From Dysgonamonadaceae bacterium (GTDB lineage Bacteria > Bacteroidota > Bacteroidia > Bacteroidales > Azobacteroidaceae): 6,604 bases of DNA. A program made the position numbers and the translations under genes. Shown here one piece after another: positions 1 through 6,604 of this stretch (its first letter is position 1; the number at the start of each line of letters is the position of its first letter). Under the pieces are notes generated by a model. That model saw nothing but the letters and a program-made list of their open reading frames with translations. It was not told the DNA's origin and did no database searches. The stretch spans positions 1-6,604 of the forward strand of contig JAISKG010000113.1 in NCBI GenBank assembly GCA_031261015.1, in the 5' to 3' direction.

Positions 1-606
1 AAACGACCAGCGAGGACGCCAAGTCGAAACGCACCACAGTAGCGTAGTATTGACCACCGGTTGCGTGACGGATTGAATGACTAAACCCCAATAGCCATAG
101 CCCAAAAGCACGAGAACAACGCCGGTAATCGACGAAACGGCCAGAGCAGTAACATTGATAATTGATCGTTCTTTGATTCGTAAAGTTTTCTGCATCATCG
201 CATTCGGAGCAATTCCCAAACTGCCGGCGACGATCCACAGAAACATCACGCGCGAAAGCGGAATATAGATCGGATCGTGAAAAAACCATGCAATCAGCGG
301 AGCGCAAAAAAACAAAATCAGGTAAATGCTTGCGCCTACGCCGAAACTGAACCAGAAAACGGCGTTGTAATCTGCAATTTTAATTTCTTTTCGATTAATT
401 AATCCCGCTGTAAATCCTCCTTCCTGCAGCGTATTGGCAACTGCCAGAAAAATCGACAAAACGCCGATCGTTCCATAATCGGCTTGTGTCAAAATACGCG
501 CCAGCAAAATGCCGAATCCGGCCGAAATCAATTGCTGAATGCCGCTTGTGAGGCTCCCCCAATAGAGGCCTTTCGCTGTTTTTTCTTTAAGCGTAGGTGA
601 TTGCAT
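1..606 (-). CDS. Polysaccharide flippase, MOP/PST superfamily (Wzx/WzxC-like), C-terminus cut off by window edge
   Basis: Translating the minus strand from the ATG at 604-606 gives 202 uninterrupted residues starting MQSPTLKEKTAKGLYWGSL and continuing past the left edge. The product looks like the N-terminal part of a lipopolysaccharide/exopolysaccharide flippase (Polysacc_synt_3 or WzxC type), an inner-membrane protein that moves lipid-linked glycans to the periplasmic face. A short basic, amphipathic start precedes hydrophobic segments at roughly residues 17-36, 44-62, 82-107, 118-135 and 148-175. The stretch ARILTQADYGTIGV after the first helix and the following Gly/Ala-rich helix with AGLINRKEI match the usual start of this family. 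Full-length members are usually 420-500 aa, so over half is missing here. The start lies 8 nt after the stop of the upstream glycosyltransferase gene, which implies co-transcription and a shared glycan pathway. Family is fairly sure; the glycan moved is unknown. Confidence 0.88.
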   Translation of the reverse strand, partial: MQSPTLKEKTAKGLYWGSLTSGIQQLISAGFGILLARILTQADYGTIGVLSIFLAVANTLQEGGFTAGLINRKEIKIADYNAVFWFSFGVGASIYLILFFCAPLIAWFFHDPIYIPLSRVMFLWIVAGSLGIAPNAMMQKTLRIKERSIINVTALAVSSITGVVLVLLGYGYWGLVIQSVTQPVVNTTLLWCVSTWRPRWSF

Positions 607-614
607 GTCCGGAA

Positions 615-1415
615 TTAAATGGGAATGAATTTTCGCCAGAAGGTATGGTATTCGTGTTTTTCCCACGCGTGGCAACCGAAAGGCAAAACTCCTTGTGTAT
701 GTTGGAATAACATGGAAGGCTTTTCTTCAAACGAGAAAAACATCGCTTCTTTGGAGGCGGGAATCTTGAATTTTTTGCCGCGTTTGTGCTGCATAGCTAC
801 ATAAAACAAGTCTTCGTTTTCGCCGGATTCTTCGGTAAAATAACGCAGGCTGTTGTTGCGGCCGAATAGTCCCGACAACACCAGCCAAGGCTTGTGTAAA
901 GGACCTCGATACCGGTGATAACAGATTAATCCTCTGAGGTTTAATATTTTCCCCTTGTGCGAAAAAAGGTCGATAAAGGATTGAATTTTGCGCAGCGAAA
1001 ATCCGCCGTTGCCCGCATATTTCGTATTCAACTCGCCGTTGAGATTCATCCAAGGTGCGCCGACATAATCGTAGCCTTTGGAACACCAAATTTCCAGCGC
1101 GTCGTAAAAAACGTAAGCGTCTAATTGATAAATAAGCAGATAATCGTAAGCAGCAAAACGTTCGTAAAACGATTGGGTCAACAGTAAACGACTGTATCCT
1201 TTGGCGCTCTTGAAAAAAACGGGATCGAAATATTCGACCATCAAAAGCGTTTTTTCCCGCTCAAAGAGTTTGACGTAAAAAGTCACATTCAAATCCTGAG
1301 GCGCAATCAAACAAATGGAATAATGCCCCAACACCTTGATACACTGTCGCAAAGAACGTATTTCCGCGTAAGTAGGCGTTGCTTTATAAACCGGTATGCC
1401 GATGATGGGATTCAT
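615..1415 (-). CDS. DUF5672 family protein, putative glycosyltransferase
   Basis: This is a complete 266-residue cytoplasmic-type protein with no signal peptide. It has the features I associate with DUF5672, a family found beside surface-polysaccharide genes and thought to be glycosyltransferase-like. Visible landmarks are YDYLLIYQLDAYVF at residues 90-103, where Asp99 could play the part of a metal or sugar-nucleotide-binding DxD-like acid; GYDYVGAPW at 114-122; GNGGFSLR at 135-142, a glycine-rich acceptor-side motif; an acidic ENED at 199-202, possibly holding the catalytic base; and LPFGCHAWEKHEYHTFW at 244-260. The start gives PIIGIPVYK, a typical first strand of a nucleotide-binding fold. 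The gene begins 7 nt after the mutS stop and ends 8 nt before the flippase start, so all three are probably co-transcribed. The flippase neighbour supports a role in building a surface glycan. Donor, acceptor and actual activity cannot be read from the sequence. Confidence 0.85.
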   Translation of the reverse strand: MNPIIGIPVYKATPTYAEIRSLRQCIKVLGHYSICLIAPQDLNVTFYVKLFEREKTLLMVEYFDPVFFKSAKGYSRLLLTQSFYERFAAYDYLLIYQLDAYVFYDALEIWCSKGYDYVGAPWMNLNGELNTKYAGNGGFSLRKIQSFIDLFSHKGKILNLRGLICYHRYRGPLHKPWLVLSGLFGRNNSLRYFTEESGENEDLFYVAMQHKRGKKFKIPASKEAMFFSFEEKPSMLFQHTQGVLPFGCHAWEKHEYHTFWRKFIPI

Positions 1416-1422
1416 ACGTACT

Positions 1423-4035
1423 TTATTTTCCTTTTACGATTCGTTTTATATCATTCAGCTTGTTTAATGCTTCGACCGGAGTAAGATTATTAATATCCAA
1501 AGTAATAATTTCGTCGCGGATTTGCGAAAGCACGGGATCGTCCAATTGAAAGAAACTCATTTGAAAACCTTCGCGTTCGTGCGAAATTTGCCGGATCGGT
1601 TTTGCGATGCCTTCCTTCCGGTTGTCGGTTTCGAGTTGCGCCAGAATTTCGTTGCTTCGCTTGACAATACTTGGAGGCATTCCCGCCAGTTTAGCCACGT
1701 GAATACCAAAGCTGTGTTCGCTTCCGCCTTTCTCTAATTTCCTGAGAAATATCACTTTATTATTCATTTCCTTGACGGAAACATTGAAATTTTTAATTCG
1801 TTTGAACGATTTTTCCATCTCGTTCAATTCGTGGTAATGCGTGGCGAAAAGCGTTTTGGCCTGGCCGCGCGGATGCTCATGAATGTATTCTACGATCGCC
1901 CAGGCAATGGAAATTCCATCGTAGGTAGAAGTGCCGCGCCCCAACTCATCGAAAAGAATTAAACTTCTGTCGGATAAATTATTGAGAATATCGGAAGCTT
2001 CGTTCATCTCGACCATAAACGTCGATTCGCCCATGGAAATATTATCGCTGGCGCCCACGCGCGTGAAAATTTTATCGACCCAACCGATTTGCGCGGATTC
2101 GGCCGGCACGAATGAGCCGATCTGCGCCATCAGCGTAATGAGCGCGGTTTGCCGCAATAAAGCCGATTTACCCGCCATGTTCGGCCCGGTGATGATGAGA
2201 ATTTGTTGCGTGGCATCGTCTAAATAAACGTCGTTTGGAATATAGGGTTCGCCTGGTGGAAGTTGCGTTTCGATCACCGGATGCCGTCCGTTTTTGATCC
2301 GGATAATTTTGCTGTCGTCAATAGTTGGGCGTATATATTTGTTGCGTTCGGCCACTTTCGCGAACGACAACAAGCAGTCGATTTGGGCGATCAGATTGGC
2401 ATTAGTTTGGATCGGCGCAATATATTCCATCAATTCAAGCACCAGATTATTAAATAGTTGTGCTTCCAGAGCGGCGATTTTATCTTCCGCTCCCAAGATT
2501 TTTTCTTCGTAAACCTTCAGTTCTTCGGTGATGTAACGTTCCGCCTGAACCAAAGTCTGTTTGCGGATCCAGTTGGCCGGCACTTTATCTTTGTGCGTGT
2601 GCCGCACTTCGATGTAATAGCCAAACACATTGTTGTAACTCACTTTCAACGAAGGGATTCCGGTTTCTTCGCTTTCGCGTTGCTGGATTTGGAGTAAATA
2701 ATCTTTTCCGGCATAGGCGATCGTGCGCAATTCGTCCAATTCGGCGTTCACGCCTTTCGCAATGACGTTGCCTTTGTTCAGCAACACAGGAGGATCAGCT
2801 GTCAGTTCCCGCCGGATCTTTTCCTTGATGCCGGTACACGGATTTAGTTGCTCGCCAATACGTTTGAGGCTCGGTTCGTCGGAATTTAAACAAGCTTCGC
2901 GAATGGGTGCGATGGCGTTTAATGCGACTTTCAGTTGCGCCACTTCGCGCGGATTCACCCGTCCGACCGCACTTTTGGAAATGATGCGTTCCAAATCGCC
3001 GATCAAGCTTAATTGCTGATCCAACAGATTTTTAATCTCCGGATCCCGAAAGAAATATTCCACGACGGCCAAGCGGTCTTCGATCAATTTCACTTCTTTG
3101 AGTGGGAAAATGATCCAGCGTTTCAGCAGGCGGCCGCCCATCGGTGTGATGGTTTTATCGAGCACGTTCAGTAGCGATTTTCCGCCCTCGTGCAGCGTAT
3201 CCAACAGCTCTAAACTGCGGACAGTGAAGCGATCCAAACGTACAAAACGATCTTCTTCGATGCGCGACAAAGCCGTGATGTGGCCGGTTTGCGTATGTTG
3301 AGTCAGATCCAGGTAATGGAGAATGGCGCCGGCGGCCACGATACCAGATTCCAAATGCTGCACGCCGAAACCTTTCAAGTTATTGGTTTCAAATTGCTTA
3401 AGCAAGCGATCATTGGCCGATTCTTCGGTGAAAGCCCAGTCTTCCATCAGGAAAGTAAGCCATTTCGAGCCGAATATTTCCTCGAAAGATTTCTGTTTGC
3501 TGCGTTCCAAAAGAATTTCTTTCGGCGCAAAATTATTAATCAGTTTATCGACATAATCGGTTGGACCTTCGGCCGTCAAAAATTCTCCGGTAGAAATATC
3601 GAGGAAAGCCACGCCCAAGCAGTTTTTTGCGATGTGAACGGCCGCTAAGAAATTATTTTCCTTGTGATTCAGTACGCTATCATTGAAAGAAACGCCCGGT
3701 GTCACTAACTCGGTGATGCCACGCTTCACTATTTTTTTCGTCAATTTCGGATCTTCCAATTGATCACAGACGGCGACTCGTTTTCCGGCGCGCACCAATT
3801 TAGGCAAATACGTATCCAGCGCATGGTGAGGAAATCCGGCCAGTTCAATGGATTGTGCCACGCCGTTAGCTCGTCGGGTCAAAGTGATGCCCAATATTTC
3901 GGAAGCCATGATTGCATCCTCGCAAAACGTTTCGTAGAAATCGCCGACCCTGAATAACAAAATCGCATCGGGATGCTTGGATTTAACCTCGAAATACTGT
4001 TTCATCAAAGGAGTTTCGACGACTGTTTTTGCCAT
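1423..4035 (-). CDS. mutS: DNA mismatch repair protein MutS
   Basis: This is a full-length MutS of 870 aa, close to the usual 850-880. MutS dimers bind base mismatches and small loops after replication and, using ATP, act as a sliding clamp that recruits MutL. Domains run in order. The mismatch-binding domain (about residues 8-120) contains GDFYE, with Phe33 and Glu35 as the mismatch-contacting pair. The connector (about 125-255) and lever/clamp core (about 265-575) follow. The ATPase domain has Walker A GPNMAGKS at 617-624, Walker B LILFDE ending in Asp696-Glu697, the signature [10 protein letters not shown] just after it, and ATHYHEL with His733. The C-terminal region has QMSFF at 825-829, a likely sliding-clamp (DnaN) binding motif, then a helical tail. 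The start is well placed because TPLMKQY at residues 8-14 aligns with the conserved beginning of the family. No SD site precedes it, but a Bacteroidota -7 element lies 20 nt upstream. No mutL is in the window. All key catalytic residues are intact. Confidence 0.98.
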   Translation of the reverse strand: MAKTVVETPLMKQYFEVKSKHPDAILLFRVGDFYETFCEDAIMASEILGITLTRRANGVAQSIELAGFPHHALDTYLPKLVRAGKRVAVCDQLEDPKLTKKIVKRGITELVTPGVSFNDSVLNHKENNFLAAVHIAKNCLGVAFLDISTGEFLTAEGPTDYVDKLINNFAPKEILLERSKQKSFEEIFGSKWLTFLMEDWAFTEESANDRLLKQFETNNLKGFGVQHLESGIVAAGAILHYLDLTQHTQTGHITALSRIEEDRFVRLDRFTVRSLELLDTLHEGGKSLLNVLDKTITPMGGRLLKRWIIFPLKEVKLIEDRLAVVEYFFRDPEIKNLLDQQLSLIGDLERIISKSAVGRVNPREVAQLKVALNAIAPIREACLNSDEPSLKRIGEQLNPCTGIKEKIRRELTADPPVLLNKGNVIAKGVNAELDELRTIAYAGKDYLLQIQQRESEETGIPSLKVSYNNVFGYYIEVRHTHKDKVPANWIRKQTLVQAERYITEELKVYEEKILGAEDKIAALEAQLFNNLVLELMEYIAPIQTNANLIAQIDCLLSFAKVAERNKYIRPTIDDSKIIRIKNGRHPVIETQLPPGEPYIPNDVYLDDATQQILIITGPNMAGKSALLRQTALITLMAQIGSFVPAESAQIGWVDKIFTRVGASDNISMGESTFMVEMNEASDILNNLSDRSLILFDELGRGTSTYDGISIAWAIVEYIHEHPRGQAKTLFATHYHELNEMEKSFKRIKNFNVSVKEMNNKVIFLRKLEKGGSEHSFGIHVAKLAGMPPSIVKRSNEILAQLETDNRKEGIAKPIRQISHEREGFQMSFFQLDDPVLSQIRDEIITLDINNLTPVEALNKLNDIKRIVKGK

Positions 4036-4054
4036 AGAGTTAATGATAAATATG

Positions 4055-4062
4055 CAAAGGTA
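4055..4062 (-). promoter_or_regulatory. Predicted Bacteroidota sigma-A promoter of mutS (-7 element)
   Basis: Read on the minus strand, 4062 to 4055 is TACCTTTG, an exact match to the Bacteroidota -7 consensus TAnnTTTG, followed by CATATTTATC. It would start transcription near 4050 and leave a 5' leader of about 15 nt before the mutS ATG. No good TTTG-type -33 element sits 19-21 nt further upstream, so the call rests on the -7 match and its position. It would drive mutS and probably the two polysaccharide genes behind it. Confidence 0.6.
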
Positions 4063-4087
4063 GTAAAAGATTTCGACCTTGAAGAAC

Positions 4088-4118
4088 GGAATTGTGATAA
4101 ATTTATGTACTAAAAATT
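4088..4118. repeat. Left copy of an imperfect direct repeat bracketing the AT-rich island
   Basis: This stretch contains GGAATTG (4088-4094) followed 14 nt later by ACTAAAAATT (4109-4118). The same two words occur in the same order at 4942-4948 and 4955-4964, there separated by only 6 nt, so the copies differ by an 8-nt length change. The left copy overlaps the stop codon and last codons of the small lipoprotein gene. It may be a trace of a duplication at the ends of an inserted segment, but AT-rich sequence makes chance matches easy and no transposase or terminal inverted repeat is seen. Confidence 0.3.
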
Positions 4119-4433
4119 GAGTCTTGCTGTTTTATCAGGTTGAATTTGGCAACTTTTTTCAGTATAAGTTGAATTATAATATAGCCTAACCAAATAGTTA
4201 CCTGCATTCAAATCTACTTTAAATATATTATTGTATTTATTTACTGTATTATAATAGATACTGTATTGTGTATCCGGTAATGGATAGATCTCAATTCGAA
4301 CATTTTCCAAATTTGCTATACTAAGGCTTACCGTTATCTCTAATTTACCTATAAACGAATTGTCTTCTTTACAACCAAGCAATATGCTCATTAATGCAAA
4401 TACAATCAATATTTTTAAGGCGCTTAATTTCAT
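4110..4433 (-). CDS. Small predicted surface-exposed lipoprotein of unknown function
   Basis: The 107-residue product opens with a lipoprotein signal peptide: Lys2, a hydrophobic stretch at about residues 6-19 and the lipobox LLGC with Cys21. After lipidation the mature end is Cys-Lys-Glu-Asp-Asn. Lys followed by two acidic residues right after the cysteine matches the lipoprotein export signal reported for Bacteroidota, which sends lipoproteins to the outer face of the outer membrane. The remaining 85 or so residues alternate polar and hydrophobic positions ([21 protein letters not shown], then [19 protein letters not shown]), suggesting a small beta-sandwich like carboxypeptidase-regulatory or transthyretin-type domains; that fold is a guess. 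I do not recognise the family. The gene is AT-rich compared with mutS and lies 74 nt upstream of it on the same strand, but mutS appears to have its own promoter. No clear promoter was found for this gene. It could be recently acquired. Confidence 0.75.
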   Translation of the reverse strand: MKLSALKILIVFALMSILLGCKEDNSFIGKLEITVSLSIANLENVRIEIYPLPDTQYSIYYNTVNKYNNIFKVDLNAGNYLVRLYYNSTYTEKSCQIQPDKTARLNF

Positions 4434-4571
4434 AAATAATAAATATTATTGAGCTATTACTATTTTCGTTTTTTCGGAATAAAACCAATTTTTGTTTATT
4501 ATTATAACGCACAAAACCGTATTTTATTGTTTGTTTTTTAGATGGAGCAAATAAAAATGATTAAATATTAG
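4434..4571. other. AT-rich intergenic spacer between divergent frames
   Basis: Between the start of the lipoprotein gene and the plus-strand frame the DNA is extremely AT-rich (about 21% G+C by hand count over 4441-4620). I see no gene, RNA or clear TAnnTTTG promoter on either strand. A 7-bp AT-only inverted repeat (4435-4441 with 4444-4450) lies just upstream of the lipoprotein start; it is too weak to call a regulatory site. An ATG at 4542 opens ten codons ending in TAG at 4569-4571, in the same frame as the downstream open frame. Confidence 0.5.
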
Positions 4572-4676
4572 GAAAATCTATACATTATCTCAATTATTTC
4601 ATATAATATTGCATTACGAAATCCAAATATAATTATAAATGAGTGGCAATTTAAGCGACAGCACAACTCAGCAAAG

Positions 4677-4934
4677 TTGAAAATGTTAAGAAAAAGTGAA
4701 GGAAGTTCAGCTATCGGGACACACGGAAAGGTATCATACGGTATAACGGATATACTGTCGGGACAGACTTATTTCAGTCTTGATGTTTTGGGCAGGGGGC
4801 ATATTCAAGGAGCTTTAGGGCTGTTTAGAGGATTTGAAAATAAAAACGTGATAGAATTGTATGGTGGCTATGGCTATGACACTAACTTATATCTGCCATT
4901 GAATATAAGTGTGGGTGTAAATTTGAGTTTGTAG
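4677..4934 (+). CDS. Hypothetical protein; possibly the C-terminal remnant of a larger beta-rich protein
   Basis: An open frame of 85 codons from a TTG at 4677 (83 codons from ATG 4683). I do not recognise the family. The sequence is glycine- and aromatic-rich with alternating hydrophobic residues (GQTYFSLDVLG, then VIELYGGYGYDTNLYLPLNISVGVNLSL at the end), as in the last strands of an outer-membrane beta-barrel or another beta-rich domain. There is no signal peptide, no ribosome-binding site and no recognisable promoter. The frame stays open upstream to 4572 and those extra codons also read plausibly (RNPNIIINEWQFKRQHNSAK), so the natural protein probably began further upstream. A TAG at 4569-4571 closes the frame, with an ATG nine codons before it. 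I favour a decayed gene tail, but a small intact gene cannot be excluded. It sits in the AT-rich island, ends 89 nt before the deaminase gene, and is locally richer in G+C than the spacer before it. Confidence 0.45.
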   Translation: MKMLRKSEGSSAIGTHGKVSYGITDILSGQTYFSLDVLGRGHIQGALGLFRGFENKNVIELYGGYGYDTNLYLPLNISVGVNLSL

Positions 4935-4941
4935 TTATTTT

Positions 4942-4964
4942 GGAATTGAATTTCACTAAAAATT
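4942..4964. repeat. Right copy of the imperfect direct repeat bracketing the AT-rich island
   Basis: GGAATTG (4942-4948), six bases, then ACTAAAAATT (4955-4964), matching in order the two words at 4088-4118. It lies immediately after the stop of the plus-strand remnant frame and upstream of the deaminase promoter, so the two copies enclose both odd genes. The match is short and low in complexity, so it may be chance. Confidence 0.3.
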
Positions 4965-4975
4965 TGTTTTTTAGT
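4955..4975. repeat. Short perfect inverted repeat upstream of the deaminase promoter
   Basis: ACTAAAAA at 4955-4962 is the exact reverse complement of TTTTTAGT at 4968-4975, separated by five bases. With a single G-C pair, the hairpin would be weak as a terminator. It lies about 22 nt upstream of the -7 element of the deaminase promoter, overlapping where a -33 element or an operator would lie. Its function is not established. Confidence 0.3.
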
Positions 4976-4996
4976 AGCTTGTATAAAATTTTTCCG

Positions 4997-5004
4997 TAAA
5001 TTTG
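4997..5004 (+). promoter_or_regulatory. Predicted Bacteroidota sigma-A promoter of the dCMP deaminase operon (-7 element)
   Basis: TAAATTTG at 4997-5004 matches TAnnTTTG exactly and is followed by CGCTCTC. Transcription would begin near 5010, giving a 5' leader of about 12-15 nt before the ATG at 5024. A TTTG at 4963-4966 is too far upstream (30 nt) to be the normal -33 partner, so the -33 element is weak or absent. The site would serve the deaminase gene and probably the S41 protease gene behind it. Confidence 0.65.
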
Positions 5005-5023
5005 CGCTCTCAAAAAAGTAGTT

Positions 5024-5455
5024 ATGAATCCTGTATCTAAACAAAAAGCCTTAGACGAGCGTTATCTTCGCATGGCGAGGATTTGGGCGGAAAATTCGTA
5101 TTGCCGGCGGCGTCAGGTGGGAGCCTTGATTGTGAAGGAGAAGATGATTATTTCCGATGGTTACAACGGCACTCCGGTTGGATTTGAAAATGTGTGCGAA
5201 GACGAATGCGGTGAAACCAAACCTTACGTCTTGCATGCAGAAGCGAATGCAATCACCAAGATCGCTTGCTCCAACAACAACAGCAAGGATTCGACGCTTT
5301 ACGTAACGGCTTCTCCTTGCATCGAATGTGCAAAGTTGATCATTCAGGCGGGCATCAAACGGGTGGTGTATTCGGAGCAATACCGGCTGACTGACGGAAT
5401 TGATCTTTTGAGGCGCGCCGGCATCGAAGTGGTGTATTTGGATTGGGAAGAATGA
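5024..5455 (+). CDS. Deoxycytidylate (dCMP) deaminase, zinc-dependent, ComEB-like
   Basis: A complete 143-residue cytoplasmic enzyme of the cytidine/deoxycytidylate deaminase superfamily. It is predicted to hydrolyse dCMP to dUMP and ammonia, feeding thymidylate synthase. The zinc site is intact: HAEAN at 71-75 supplies the His71 ligand and the proton-shuttling Glu73, and PCIEC at 98-102 supplies Cys99 and Cys102. The stretch GYNGTPVGFENVCE at 46-59 is the substrate-binding signature that separates dCMP deaminases from cytidine, guanine or tRNA-adenosine deaminases. Length fits the family (about 140-160 aa). The ATG at 5024 is the natural start, with RYLRMARIWAENSYCRRRQVG giving the conserved first helix. 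No SD site precedes it, as usual in this phylum; a matching -7 element lies 20 nt upstream. The S41 protease gene follows after 38 nt on the same strand, probably in one transcript, though no functional link is obvious. Confidence 0.95.
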   Translation: MNPVSKQKALDERYLRMARIWAENSYCRRRQVGALIVKEKMIISDGYNGTPVGFENVCEDECGETKPYVLHAEANAITKIACSNNNSKDSTLYVTASPCIECAKLIIQAGIKRVVYSEQYRLTDGIDLLRRAGIEVVYLDWEE

Positions 5456-5493
5456 ATAAAAAATTAAGATAAAACGGCTTACATTCAGTAACA

Positions 5494-6604
5494 ATGAGTT
5501 TAACAAAACGATCTTGGTGGCTTGTAATCAGCATTTTATTAGCTTTGATTATTGGCTTTTTTATTGGTAATTTTATTTCGGGTAAATCTTTTGGGAGAAA
5601 ATTTTTACCTTCCGGCGACAGTAAAATCAACCGGGTTTTGGATATCGTGAATGAGGATTACGTTGATCCTGTCAACATGAAGGAATTGACTGACGAAGCT
5701 ATCGAACGTCTTATCAATGAATTGGATCCGCATTCGGCCTATATTTCTAAAGAAGAACTGCAAGCGTTTAACGAAGATATGGACGGTTCTTTCGGCGGCA
5801 TCGGCGTGGATTACATCCGACGGATGGATACGCTGATTATCTCGCACGTTTTGCCGGGAAGCCCGGCGGCTCAAGCGGGATTGATGCGGGGCGACCGGAT
5901 TTTAACGGCTAACGATTCTTCTCTGGTTGGCCCTGATCTCACTGAAAATAAGATTGTTGCTTCGCTCCGTGGCAAAGTTAATACGACCGTCACCTTGGGT
6001 ATTTGGCGAAATTCCTCCAAGCAACCAATGAGTTTTGAAATCACGCGAAGCGACATTCCGTTGACGACCGTCAAGGCAGCTTATGTGGTCGAAAAAGGAA
6101 TCGGATTTATTAAAATTCACGATAAATTCAGCCATTCGACTTACAAGGAGTTTATCCATGCACTGGCGAAATTGTCGGCAACCGGCTGTCGATCCTACAT
6201 CATCGACCTGCGCATGAACGGCGGCGGTGCGATGGATGCGGCCATCAACATCGCCAACGAATTTTTGCCGGCCGGCCGGATGATTGTTTATACCGAAGGC
6301 AAGGCTTTTCCCCGCGAAGAAGCGCACGCCAACGGAACAGGAACTTGTCAAAACAGTCCGCTCGTGATTTTGACGGATCAATTGTCGGCTTCGGCCAGCG
6401 AGATTGTGGCCGGCGCCATTCAAGACAACGACCGCGGATTGATTATCGGCCGTCGATCATTCGGCAAAGGATTGGTACAAAATCAAATAGATCTCCCCGA
6501 TCATTCGGCGATCCGGCTGACGATCGCTCGCTATTATACACCTTCGGGACGGAATATTCAACGCAAATACGAATTGGGAAAAACCGACGAATACAACCGC
6601 GAAT
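5494..6604 (+). CDS. S41 family carboxyl-terminal processing protease (CtpA/Prc-like), C-terminus cut off by window edge
   Basis: The frame from ATG 5494 stays open for 370 codons to the right edge. The product is a membrane-anchored serine protease that cuts proteins near their C-termini, acting in the periplasm. It has a short basic start (SLTKR), one membrane segment at about residues 8-29, a helical region with the conserved LDPHSAY at 77-83, a PDZ domain at about 93-185 opening with FGGIGV (100-105), then the protease core with IDLRMNGGG at 237-245. The Ser-Lys-Gln site is present: Ser300 in SASASE (298-303), Lys325 and Gln329 in FGKGLVQ, with the 25-residue Ser-Lys spacing of E. coli Prc. 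Most relatives have Gly where Met241 stands, a mild variation. Family members in this phylum are often 500-570 aa, so perhaps a third is missing. It lies 38 nt behind the deaminase gene with no terminator between. The substrate is unknown. Confidence 0.95.
   Translation, partial: MSLTKRSWWLVISILLALIIGFFIGNFISGKSFGRKFLPSGDSKINRVLDIVNEDYVDPVNMKELTDEAIERLINELDPHSAYISKEELQAFNEDMDGSFGGIGVDYIRRMDTLIISHVLPGSPAAQAGLMRGDRILTANDSSLVGPDLTENKIVASLRGKVNTTVTLGIWRNSSKQPMSFEITRSDIPLTTVKAAYVVEKGIGFIKIHDKFSHSTYKEFIHALAKLSATGCRSYIIDLRMNGGGAMDAAINIANEFLPAGRMIVYTEGKAFPREEAHANGTGTCQNSPLVILTDQLSASASEIVAGAIQDNDRGLIIGRRSFGKGLVQNQIDLPDHSAIRLTIARYYTPSGRNIQRKYELGKTDEYNRE

Noticed and set aside
727..1089. 120-codon minus-strand open frame overlapping the DUF5672 gene in another frame
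   Set aside because: It is arginine- and glutamine-rich, with no motifs, and is fully inside a better-supported gene on the same strand.
3280..3648. 122-codon plus-strand open frame inside mutS
   Set aside because: It is antisense to the conserved MutS connector and core region, shows no motif, and has no promoter. It is explained by mutS codon use.
4435..4450. AT-only palindrome AATAATA-AA-TATTATT just upstream of the lipoprotein start
   Set aside because: Seven A/T pairs with a 2-nt loop are expected by chance in DNA this AT-rich and would not form a stable structure.
4434..4571. Divergent promoter pair or small RNA in the AT-rich spacer
   Set aside because: TATAAT-like strings are plentiful here because of composition, but no TAnnTTTG element at a sensible distance from a start and no stable stem-loop could be found.
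5456..5493. Possible terminator between the deaminase and protease genes
   Set aside because: No GC-rich stem or following T-run is present, so read-through is the simpler view.
5051..5506. 151-codon minus-strand open frame overlapping the dCMP deaminase gene
   Set aside because: It lies antisense to a gene with an intact zinc site and clear family signatures. Its translation is basic and low in recognisable motifs, as expected of a shadow frame.
5902..6423. 173-codon minus-strand open frame inside the S41 protease gene
   Set aside because: It is antisense to the PDZ and catalytic region of a clearly coding gene. The translation has no recognisable domain.

Overview
The window looks like an ordinary chromosomal segment of a Bacteroidota (Bacteroidetes) bacterium. 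Three things point there. Two intergenic sites match the phylum-specific -7 promoter element TAnnTTTG (TACCTTTG ahead of mutS, TAAATTTG ahead of the deaminase gene). No gene has a convincing Shine-Dalgarno site. A small predicted lipoprotein carries Lys-Glu-Asp directly after the lipobox cysteine, which fits the surface-export signal described in this phylum. The style of the MutS and S41 protease sequences agrees. Genus cannot be told from the sequence.

Layout, left to right. Positions 1-4035 hold three minus-strand genes packed head to tail with 7-8 nt gaps. Transcription order is mutS (complete, 870 aa), a DUF5672-type putative glycosyltransferase (266 aa), then the N-terminal 202 residues of a polysaccharide flippase that runs off the left edge. 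They probably form one operon from the promoter at 4055-4062, joining a DNA-repair gene to cell-surface polysaccharide genes.

Positions about 4080-4965 form an AT-rich island (a hand count of 4441-4620 gives about 21% G+C, against 55-63% in sampled stretches of mutS and the protease gene). It holds a small minus-strand lipoprotein gene and a plus-strand open frame that looks like the tail of a larger, lost gene. An imperfect direct repeat brackets the island, so it may be an insertion between two divergently transcribed housekeeping blocks.

Positions 4997-6604 hold a plus-strand block: a promoter, a complete dCMP deaminase gene (pyrimidine nucleotide metabolism), and 38 nt later the first 370 codons of an S41-family carboxyl-terminal processing protease that runs off the right edge.

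No rRNA, tRNA, CRISPR array, transposase or riboswitch was recognised. I found no convincing new multi-gene system. The AT-rich island is the only part that is not readily explained.
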